Made by a program: the position numbers and the translations under genes. The notes beneath the pieces were generated by a model that had not been told where the DNA came from, did not search any database, and was given only the letters and a program-made list of their open reading frames with translations. A stretch of 64,000 nt of DNA from UBA6522 sp965262365 (GTDB lineage Bacteria > Pseudomonadota > Gammaproteobacteria > Steroidobacterales > Rariloculaceae): the NCBI GenBank assembly GCA_965262365.1, contig OZ253541.1:3410001-3474000 (forward strand), read 5' to 3'. This document shows positions 34,913-43,231 of the stretch, in pieces. How positions within the stretch are numbered: the first letter of the stretch is position 1; every line of letters starts with the position of its first letter.

Positions 34913-37141
34913 CTACTTGACGGTAAAGCCGAACGGGTCCAACACGGCAATGCGCTTTGAACCTCTCCAGACTTCCGCGCCGACCTGGTGCGTTCCTCGT
35001 GTGATATCCCAAAGCAGGCTACCGCCAAGCGTGCGGTGAGGGTTTCCATCGATCTTCCAGTCGACCCTGTCGCCGGGCTCCGTACCGCCGAGCCGAAACT
35101 CGAAGGCCTGGTGTTCGGGCGGCAGCCGCGGATCCATCGCCAGCAACAGGCCGGGCGTCGGCTGGAAAAATTCGATCGCCTCGTAAGCGGGCGCGGAAAC
35201 ATGCGGGACGGCCGGTTCCGTTCCGGGCACAAACCATTCCTCGCGCATCACACAGTCCCGCGACGGGCTATTCGGATCGGGCGCGCAAACACTCGCCCGC
35301 CTCAGGCCCGGGCTCAGATAGAGCGGTTGCGGCTCCTTGTTGCGCGACAGCTCCGTGAAGATGCTACGCAACAGGATGGCCGGGCCGGTGGAGCCCGTCA
35401 CGCCCTGGGACGGCGTCTGATCGAGATTGCCCATCCACACGCCGACGGTATGACGAGCATCGAATCCCACCGCCCAGGCGTCGCGGAAGTCGCTCGACGT
35501 ACCCGTCTTGACCGCCGTCGGCGCCTGGAAATTCAGAACGCTGGCGCGTCCGAACTCCAGTGAGCGCGCATCGCGGTCGGACAGGATATTCGCGATCAGC
35601 GAGGCGCCCTCTGCGCTCAGCACTTGCCGGCCCGAAGTCTGACGGCCCGAAGTCTGACGGCCCAACGACTGACGGCCCGGCTCCGCCAGCACCGTCAACG
35701 GACGATATTGCCCGCCGTTGGCCAGCGCCGCGTACGCCTGCACGAGTTCGTACAAGCTGACCGCGCCGTTGCCCAACGCAAGACCGTCGCCATAGACATC
35801 GGGATGGTCGTTGAGACTCGTGAACCCCAGTTCGCGCAAGAAACCCAGGTACGCTGTAGAGCCGACGAAATGCAAAGCCTTGAGGGCCGGAATATTCAGT
35901 GAGTTGCCCAGCGCGTCCCTCAGACCGATCGGTCCGTAGAAGCGCCGGCTGTAGTTCTGGTAGGCATGCAGGCCGGGGCCGACATCGGCCGCCAGCGGCG
36001 AATCGTCGATCACGGTCGCCGCCGTCCAACCGGAGTCCAGCACCAGGCCGTACAGCAGGGGCTTCATCGCCGAGCCGGGCTGGCGCGGCGCTCTCACGGC
36101 ATCGATGTGGGTGCGCGGTCCGGCCTGATCCCCGCCCCCGCCGACCACCCATGCCAGGACCTCCCGCGAGCGGTTGTCGACCACCAGGACGGCGCCGTGC
36201 TCAGCCCGCTTTTCGCTCGTGTAGGCGAGGCGCCGATCGAGCAGATCCTGCACGGTACGCTGAACTCCCGCGTCGAGTGTTGTCGCCCTCCATGGACCCG
36301 CCGCCGGCCCGGCGGCGATCGCCGACTTGATGAAACTCACGAAATGCGGCGCCAATACGGGAAGTTCCGGTTTCCTCAGGTCGATTTCTTCGCCGAGGAG
36401 TCGTTCGCGTTCGGCCGGGGACAGTTCGCCGCGTTCGACCATCAGGCCCGCCAGCCGCCGGATCGTGGCGTCAACGGCCTCGCCGGAGCGGTAGAGATCG
36501 AGGCGGCTCGGCGACCGCACCAGAACGGCCAGCGCCAGCATTTCCTTGCGGCTCAGCGTGTCGAGATCCCGGGAAAAGTAGTAGTCGGCCGCCTGACGCA
36601 CACCCCGGCGGTTGGCGGCATAGGGAACCTGGTTCAGGTAGAACCCGAGAATCTCGTTCTTGGTAAAGCCCGCCTGCAACCGGGCGGCCTCAAATCCTTC
36701 GAGCCAGCGGGCCCGGACGGTGCGCGGGCGCGGATGCAGCATCCTCACGACCTGTTCGGTGATCGTACTGGCGCCGCGAACGGTTCTGCCGTTCGAGAGA
36801 TTGGTTCGCAAGGCCGCAGCCCTGGCGATCCAGTCGGGTCCCCCGTGACGGAGGAATCGCTTGTCTTCGGCGTGGATGAAGGCGCGTTTCAGAAACCCGG
36901 GAATCTCATGCAGCGGCACGACATCGTGTACGTTCCAGTCGTTCTTGAGCGTGACGCTGAGCGGCGTGCCGTGGCGATCGAGGATTCGGGGCACATCGGC
37001 AGCCGCGGTGAAGGCTTGCAGCGATCCCGGCGGAGGTTCGAGGTCTTCCAGCGTGGCAACGGTCAGGACAAGACCGCCGATTGCCAGTGCCGCCACCGTC
37101 AGCCCGCCCGTCAGCCTGCCCGTCACCGGCGCGCGGCTCAT
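34913..37141 (-). CDS. pbpC: Penicillin-binding protein 1C
   Basis: 742 residues from ATG 37141. A single N-terminal membrane helix is followed by the GT51 transglycosylase (HAEDKRFLRHGGPDW, about residues 85-100), then the transpeptidase with SxxK in PGSAMKPLLYG, SLN in GNSLNIP and KTG in VKTGTSSDF. A C-terminal BiPBP_C domain (about the last 90 residues) completes the PBP1C layout. It acts in peptidoglycan synthesis on the outer face of the inner membrane. It overlaps the alpha-2-macroglobulin gene by 4 bp, the classic pairing. Three 15-bp tandem repeats (35,629-35,673) encode GRQTS-like repeats in a loop of the transpeptidase. Confidence 0.96.
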   Translation of the reverse strand: MSRAPVTGRLTGGLTVAALAIGGLVLTVATLEDLEPPPGSLQAFTAAADVPRILDRHGTPLSVTLKNDWNVHDVVPLHEIPGFLKRAFIHAEDKRFLRHGGPDWIARAAALRTNLSNGRTVRGASTITEQVVRMLHPRPRTVRARWLEGFEAARLQAGFTKNEILGFYLNQVPYAANRRGVRQAADYYFSRDLDTLSRKEMLALAVLVRSPSRLDLYRSGEAVDATIRRLAGLMVERGELSPAERERLLGEEIDLRKPELPVLAPHFVSFIKSAIAAGPAAGPWRATTLDAGVQRTVQDLLDRRLAYTSEKRAEHGAVLVVDNRSREVLAWVVGGGGDQAGPRTHIDAVRAPRQPGSAMKPLLYGLVLDSGWTAATVIDDSPLAADVGPGLHAYQNYSRRFYGPIGLRDALGNSLNIPALKALHFVGSTAYLGFLRELGFTSLNDHPDVYGDGLALGNGAVSLYELVQAYAALANGGQYRPLTVLAEPGRQSLGRQTSGRQTSGRQVLSAEGASLIANILSDRDARSLEFGRASVLNFQAPTAVKTGTSSDFRDAWAVGFDARHTVGVWMGNLDQTPSQGVTGSTGPAILLRSIFTELSRNKEPQPLYLSPGLRRASVCAPDPNSPSRDCVMREEWFVPGTEPAVPHVSAPAYEAIEFFQPTPGLLLAMDPRLPPEHQAFEFRLGGTEPGDRVDWKIDGNPHRTLGGSLLWDITRGTHQVGAEVWRGSKRIAVLDPFGFTVK

Positions 37142-40100
37142 GGCGCCGACACCGTCATGGACCCGTCCAGGCCGATACCGTAAACGTCCGGATCGTACGT
37201 CGCTTCGACCCTGACCGGCATGCGGCGATAGTCGCCCTCGGCGATGGCCTGGGCGGTGTAGGAAAGCTGGTAGTTGCCCGGCGGCAGGTATTCGGAGTAG
37301 TACCGCACTGCATCGTGCCGCAGTTCCTGGTGATGAAAGCTCCACCGGGAGACGTTGTAGTAGTGCCAGTCGCTGAACTGGAACCACCAGGAGCCGCCGG
37401 CGCGTTCGAAGTCGCCGGCGTCGGCATCGACGAACGACGCATTCGCAAGATCCCGATTGACCGGCTCGAGCCCGCCCGGCACGGGATCGTCAACGACGAT
37501 GAAATGCCCGGCCGTCGGCAGGGAAACGAACAGGTCCACGCGCACCAGTTCGCCGCGCCGGACCTGGGCGTCCCCCTCGAGCAGAACCCAGCCGCCGTTG
37601 CGCTGCACACTGTACTCGCGCCGCACGTCGATTCCGGCGTTGACTCGGTCGCCTCCCGGATCCGGTGCAGCGTAACTCATACGCGCACCGTAATAGAGAC
37701 GGCCCGAGCCGTTGGGGCGGATGGCCAGTTGGCGGGCCCGGCCCGGGTCGTCGTCCGTAATGGGCCGCACGATGCTCACCGCGACATCCTGAACACTGGA
37801 AAATTCGGCGCCGCCGATGGTTTCGCCATCCAGATCCACGCTGACTTCGATGTTCGGATCGACGGATTCGTATCGTCGCGAGTAGTCGATCAGAGCATTC
37901 ATGCAGAACATGTTCTCCTGGGTGTTTTCCCAATGATCCCGGTCAGCGCGGCTCTGGGTGATCGATCTGACGAGGTCAGGCTGGAGTTGCGGGGCCGCGC
38001 CATCGTCGGCCGCGGTCAGCGCGGACAGGACCGCGCAATTCGCTCGCATCGGCGTACTCAGGATCCGCGCGTAGCCGTCATCGAGCGTTTCGTTGAAGCT
38101 GAGCAGTCCGGCACTGCGCACCGAGTTGCGCATGATGATTCCGACCACCTCCCGGGCGATGCCCCCGGTGCCGTCGACGCTCAACGCGGCGAGGAGATAG
38201 TGCGCCTTGCCGAACAGGCTCATGTAGTCGACGTGTTCGCGATACCGCAGCAGATCGCCGCGGGAGACCCTGCCGTGCGGTGCCAGCGCGGCCAGCGCCA
38301 CGGCGCGTACGCTTGCGGTCATGCCGCGTGTGTAGAAACTCGGCACGGCATTGCGCCGGAGCAGGTTTTCGAGGTACTCGTGCAATCGCGTCTCCACAGG
38401 CCCCGGGATCCGGTACCCGGCGCCGCGAAGCCAGTTGAAGGCCAGCGCCGTGTACGCACTCAGGTACGGACTTGCATAGGCGTCGGCGGGGATGAGGTAC
38501 GCCATACCGCCGTTGGGCGCCTGGTAGCTCGCCGCGTCGGCGAGCATGCGACTCGGGAGTTCCGCGCTCTGCGGCCATTCCAGGTCATTGTCGAGCCAGG
38601 CGCGGAGCATCCCGAAGTGCGAGGCCATGACGCCCCGCGACAGCTTTTGTTCCCAACTCGGATGGTCAAAGCCGCGGATGTACCGAAACGCGCCATCCAG
38701 ATTACCGATGACGCTGGCCGAGAGGTCGACTCCGATTTCACCGGCATCGGTATCGAGACCGAGGGGAAACTGCAGCGATTCGGTCACCGCTTCGCCCATC
38801 GTCGAACCGTAGTTCGCCGCGGTCTGGAGAACGCGGTACTTTCGCACCGGCAATTCGTGCACGACTGCATCGCTATCGATCGCGTCGCCTGCCCGGGCTT
38901 CGAAGCGGATTCGCCCGGCCACGGTGTTCCGATCAATGGCCAGCTTCGCGGCCTCGACGGGCATGAAGACGGTCTCGCGCTGGTAGGGCCCGAGGCTGAT
39001 CCGGCGCTCGACAGCCGACGCTTCGCGCACGTCCCCACCGGCCACGAGGCTCACGTCGACATCGCGGGTACGGTCCGTACGGTTCATGATGCTGAATCCG
39101 GCGTGGAAACGGTCGGCTTCGGTGACCTGGTTCGGCATCACCGGGCGGATCTCGGTGGGCAGGTTGGCGGTGAAGGCGGTTTCCCCGAGGCCCATTCGGT
39201 CCGTCGGCGTCGTGGCGAGGACGAGCACGCGCCACCCGGTCAGGTTGTCCGGCAGTTCGAATTCGAACTCGCCACGGCCGCGGCGGTTCAGCGCAAGCGA
39301 CGGATTCCAGTACGCGACATGGTCGAAGAACGACCGCATGCTCAGGTCGCTGCCGCCGTCGCCGCCGGCATTGGCGCCCTTGAGTTCGATGCGTTGCCGG
39401 CCGACAAGCCTCGTCAGCAGACTGTAGTTTCTGACGTCCAGGCCATCGAGATCGTAGAAGCCCGTATACGGATCGAAGTAATCGGAACCGCCCCGAACGA
39501 GATCGAGAACCGCCTCGTCGAGCACGACCACGGCGGCTTCGATGGGTTCGGAACGCTCGCGGTGGCGGGGTCGCGCATTGATACGGACACGTACGGTTTC
39601 ACCGGGCCTGTAGGTCTCATCGTCGGCGACGACTTCGATCTCGATCTGCTTGTACGGATCGGCTACGGGAACCTGCACGTAGCCGAGCTTGAACGCCGGT
39701 TTGCCCAGATCGACCTCGCCGGGCTCCGGCAGCGGTGCGGCAACGCGAGGCGACATGACCAGCACGGAGAGAAAGAAACCCGGCAGGAAGTCCTCCTCGA
39801 CCTTGAATTCGATGATCGGCGTGCTGTCCTCGAGCGTCTGGACCCACTGTTTGAGTACACCGTATCGTTCAATGGTCACCAGGGCGCGGGCGCCCGGATA
39901 AGGGTTCTGAATCAGGTAGCGGGCGGTATCGCCGACGGCGTGGCGAATCTGCTCGGGCACGATGTCGAGCGTGTCGTCGTTGGAGGTGTTCCAGACCACG
40001 CGGCCCTTGCCCGCGACCCATGCGCCGATCCGCGTGGTGTGCGTTCGACCGGAGGTATCCTCGATTCTGGCCGTCGCCCGGTAGCGCCCCGGCGTCTCCG

Positions 40101-43020
40101 GCACGAACGAACACGCGCCCGGCATGGCTTCGGAGCGGGCCTCGCAACTCGCGACATCGACCCAGGTGTTGACGAACTGCGTCAGGTAGGCGTTGCCCGC
40201 GCCGCGCACCCGCGCAGCCTGCGTGTCCAGGCGCTGAATGTCGATCCGCACGTCCGTACCGGCAACCGGCGCGCCGCCGGTATCCACCACAATGAACTCG
40301 ATCGCCGCATCCTCGTCCTCGGCATAAGCCCAGCGCGTGTTTCTCAGCCCGACCAGGCGATCGACGGCAAGAAAGCGCGCGCTGGCCGTGCCGGCGATAT
40401 AACGGCCGCGATCGTCACGCACGGCACTCTCCACGCGCAGTGTCCCGAAGACAATATCGTCGCCGGTGGCCCGCGGTATCTCGAATCGGTGACGATGGCT
40501 GCCGTCGTCACCGATGTCGGCGACGACCTGGGAGACGGTCAGGGTGCGTCGCGAAGTATTGCGGTCGAACCGGAAGGACGCCGCCACCGGGTGCGTACTG
40601 CGAAAGGCGCGGCTGTCTATCACCGCCGTGACTCGCGTCTCCGCGTCGGTATACGGCCCGCCGGAGAACAGGGCCGCACGGGTGTCGGCTTCGACTGCCG
40701 CACCCGCGACAAAGGTGTCTCCATTGAGTGAAGTGGTGACGCGAAACGACGAAGGGGTGAAATCGGTCACCAGAACGCGCATCGGTTCGCGCGCAGAGTC
40801 GAGAAAGTCCGCATGCAAACGGAAACTGTACCAACCGACGACCGCGTTGTCGGGGATCTTGAACCGGCCGTCAAACGCACCGAAGTCAGATAGCTCGATA
40901 TCGCCTTGCGAGTGAACGGCCTTGCCGGTGGAATCGATGATATCCAGCGAATACGGCCCGGCGGGAGGCGGAACATACTCGTTGTTGGACTGATCGCGCA
41001 CGTAGATCTTGTAGTCGATGGTATCGCCGGCCCGGTAAACGCCCTGGGCTGTCGTGCCCCAGCTATGCAGATGGCCGAAGCGCTGCAGGCTGCGACTGTA
41101 GACGGTGTGGTTCGATACCCGCCCGGTATTGATCTCGAATCGCGGCTCGATCGGCAGGACCGCCATTCGATCGCCGTGCTGCACGCGCACGAAGAGCCGC
41201 GTGCACGTGTCCCGATCGGCGCCCCAGCATCTTCTGCGGGGAAAGAGATAGTCAAGATCCGGATCCAGCTCCGACGTACCGGCGAGAATCGCCACGCCGC
41301 GCCGGTCGGTGCGGACCGCATCGAGTTCCGCACGCACCGCCGACAGCGCAGAGATGCTGTCCGGATAGACCGTGACGGCGGCATTCGCGACGGGCCTGCC
41401 GGTGGCGAGATCGGTGACCCAGACCAGGGTATTGAAATGGCCGAGCTTGGCGTGAACCTGGAAGGGGGTGACCTGCGCGAACAGTCCATAGTGATTATCG
41501 AGGACGCGGGGATTGCTCGTGATTTGCCCATAAATGGCGCCGTTGCGGCCTTCGAGCAGTTCGCGAACGCCAAGCGGGACCGCATACTGAACGTCTTCGA
41601 CGGCGGGCAACTGGTAAGTTTTCGTCAGCCCGGAAGTGCCTCCCTCGGGCGTCAGCCGACGGTAGTGAATCGTGGCACTGTCGAGGTTGGTGACGTAGAG
41701 CGGCACGGTGGAGTCGATTCCCGCTTCCACGACAGCCATCGGGTGCGCGATGGTGAAGCTCGGCGGACGATGGTCGGTACGAAAATTCACATCGATGGGC
41801 GTCGCAAGGGTACGGCCGAACTCGTCCCGTGGCCCGTCCGATCCGATCTCATGATCGATGCGATACGGCACGGCGGCGCGCAGCCGCTCGGGAAGGTAGA
41901 CGATGTAGCGATGTCCCCGCTCATGGGGGGTACGCAGCCGCGACCACTCGCGGAGACTGGCCCACGGGTTGTAATCCGTGCGCCCGCCGGCGAGGTCGGG
42001 AACGATGCGGACATGGTCGCGCACCTCGGAGTCGATCGTGAGCGCCGAAAACGCGAGCCCGACGCGCGACATCGGATTGCACTGTCGCATGGGGTCGGCG
42101 CCGGCCTCGAGCGAACCGTTCGGGACGAGGACCTGGGTCCCGACCTTGTTGTTGCAGACAATCCCCAACAGGCGGTATTCGGGAAAGGTGTTGAACCCGA
42201 CCACCGTACGCTGCTCGGCCCCGGGTTCCGGACCGTCGGCGGAGACCAGTCCCGGCTCGATCATGAGGGCGGCGTACACGTCCGCCGAAAGCGCGTCCAC
42301 CGGGCTCACGAGCCAAGTGCGGCGCGCCTCCTCGCCCGCGACCTCCGTGGCCTGGTCATCGCTCTGAGCGATTTGCCCGCGTCCGAAGTCGAGCGCGAAC
42401 CACTCACCCGGCGCGGGCAGGAACCGCGGCAGCTCACCATCGTATTCATCGGGCTCGATTTGCAGCGGCCGACGGTTGCCGGATTCGGCGATGAACATGT
42501 GATCGGCGACGGAAGATCTGGCGACCGGCTGGCTGAATATCACGCGAATGACCGGAAGCCCAGGCGCACGCCAGGTCCTGAAGCTTGCATAAACGACCCC
42601 CGGGCGTTCGGTGACGAACGCGTGTTCCAGGGGCGCGGAAATCGTCGCTCCGTCAGGGGCGCGCAGCCCGGGGCGCAGTGTCAGCGCGTAGCGGGTCGCC
42701 GGGGCAAGCGACTGATCGTCGCCCAGTTGACAGGCGAGCGCGCTGGGGTCGATCCAGCGCCACTGGCAGGCAAGCGCCGGCTCGATCTCGATGGGAATCT
42801 CCGCTGCATCCCGTGACATGCGCCCGATGGGAACCACCGGCCGATTGAACTGAAACACGATTTGCCGGCCAGCCGGTACGTCTTCCCCGCTCGGGGTGAC
42901 GCTCGTAATTCGTAGCGGCTCAGCGCCGCGATCCTGTGCCGATCCCACCGTCGGGATACCGAAGCCCAGCGTCAGGATCACCGCGCAGAGCCGCCCCGCA
43001 AACATTCCGCCTGCATGCAT
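37138..43020 (-). CDS. Alpha-2-macroglobulin-like protein lacking the thioester cysteine
   Basis: 1,960 residues from ATG 43020 with GGAGG upstream; E. coli YfhM has 1,653. A Sec signal peptide ends near VGSAQD, with no lipobox cysteine, so it is probably periplasmic rather than a lipoprotein. Macroglobulin domains (MG1-MG10) span most of the length. The bait-region neighbourhood and the alpha-helical TED domain (about 1430-1720) follow. At the thioester site the usual CLEQ is SWEQ: Ser1455, Trp1456, Glu1457, Gln1458. Without the cysteine it cannot form the covalent trap, so it may bind proteases non-covalently or have a structural role. It is co-transcribed with pbpC, as in E. coli, where the pair is thought to guard and repair the envelope. 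Confidence 0.93.
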   Translation of the reverse strand: MHAGGMFAGRLCAVILTLGFGIPTVGSAQDRGAEPLRITSVTPSGEDVPAGRQIVFQFNRPVVPIGRMSRDAAEIPIEIEPALACQWRWIDPSALACQLGDDQSLAPATRYALTLRPGLRAPDGATISAPLEHAFVTERPGVVYASFRTWRAPGLPVIRVIFSQPVARSSVADHMFIAESGNRRPLQIEPDEYDGELPRFLPAPGEWFALDFGRGQIAQSDDQATEVAGEEARRTWLVSPVDALSADVYAALMIEPGLVSADGPEPGAEQRTVVGFNTFPEYRLLGIVCNNKVGTQVLVPNGSLEAGADPMRQCNPMSRVGLAFSALTIDSEVRDHVRIVPDLAGGRTDYNPWASLREWSRLRTPHERGHRYIVYLPERLRAAVPYRIDHEIGSDGPRDEFGRTLATPIDVNFRTDHRPPSFTIAHPMAVVEAGIDSTVPLYVTNLDSATIHYRRLTPEGGTSGLTKTYQLPAVEDVQYAVPLGVRELLEGRNGAIYGQITSNPRVLDNHYGLFAQVTPFQVHAKLGHFNTLVWVTDLATGRPVANAAVTVYPDSISALSAVRAELDAVRTDRRGVAILAGTSELDPDLDYLFPRRRCWGADRDTCTRLFVRVQHGDRMAVLPIEPRFEINTGRVSNHTVYSRSLQRFGHLHSWGTTAQGVYRAGDTIDYKIYVRDQSNNEYVPPPAGPYSLDIIDSTGKAVHSQGDIELSDFGAFDGRFKIPDNAVVGWYSFRLHADFLDSAREPMRVLVTDFTPSSFRVTTSLNGDTFVAGAAVEADTRAALFSGGPYTDAETRVTAVIDSRAFRSTHPVAASFRFDRNTSRRTLTVSQVVADIGDDGSHRHRFEIPRATGDDIVFGTLRVESAVRDDRGRYIAGTASARFLAVDRLVGLRNTRWAYAEDEDAAIEFIVVDTGGAPVAGTDVRIDIQRLDTQAARVRGAGNAYLTQFVNTWVDVASCEARSEAMPGACSFVPETPGRYRATARIEDTSGRTHTTRIGAWVAGKGRVVWNTSNDDTLDIVPEQIRHAVGDTARYLIQNPYPGARALVTIERYGVLKQWVQTLEDSTPIIEFKVEEDFLPGFFLSVLVMSPRVAAPLPEPGEVDLGKPAFKLGYVQVPVADPYKQIEIEVVADDETYRPGETVRVRINARPRHRERSEPIEAAVVVLDEAVLDLVRGGSDYFDPYTGFYDLDGLDVRNYSLLTRLVGRQRIELKGANAGGDGGSDLSMRSFFDHVAYWNPSLALNRRGRGEFEFELPDNLTGWRVLVLATTPTDRMGLGETAFTANLPTEIRPVMPNQVTEADRFHAGFSIMNRTDRTRDVDVSLVAGGDVREASAVERRISLGPYQRETVFMPVEAAKLAIDRNTVAGRIRFEARAGDAIDSDAVVHELPVRKYRVLQTAANYGSTMGEAVTESLQFPLGLDTDAGEIGVDLSASVIGNLDGAFRYIRGFDHPSWEQKLSRGVMASHFGMLRAWLDNDLEWPQSAELPSRMLADAASYQAPNGGMAYLIPADAYASPYLSAYTALAFNWLRGAGYRIPGPVETRLHEYLENLLRRNAVPSFYTRGMTASVRAVALAALAPHGRVSRGDLLRYREHVDYMSLFGKAHYLLAALSVDGTGGIAREVVGIIMRNSVRSAGLLSFNETLDDGYARILSTPMRANCAVLSALTAADDGAAPQLQPDLVRSITQSRADRDHWENTQENMFCMNALIDYSRRYESVDPNIEVSVDLDGETIGGAEFSSVQDVAVSIVRPITDDDPGRARQLAIRPNGSGRLYYGARMSYAAPDPGGDRVNAGIDVRREYSVQRNGGWVLLEGDAQVRRGELVRVDLFVSLPTAGHFIVVDDPVPGGLEPVNRDLANASFVDADAGDFERAGGSWWFQFSDWHYYNVSRWSFHHQELRHDAVRYYSEYLPPGNYQLSYTAQAIAEGDYRRMPVRVEATYDPDVYGIGLDGSMTVSAP

Positions 43021-43231
43021 TCGTTCCTCCCCGGCATCGGCCAACTCTTGTCGTTGAATCCACGGTACCGGCGCAAAATGGTGCTCCGCTGGCACAATCG
43101 TGGCGAATTATGACGGGGTCCGAAGAAGAACCCGGAAAGGGAGCGGGGACGGTCATGGGCGAGTGGCTCGGGCGCGAACTACCAGTCCCGTTTCGTGGCG
43201 AGATTTTCGCCGATCCGCATGGAAGGGTGAC

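Noticed and set aside
37081..42816. Long plus-strand open frames (1,216 and 636 codons) opposite the macroglobulin gene
   Set aside because: They are antisense shadows of a GC-rich gene; the minus strand has signal peptide, domains and the pbpC coupling.
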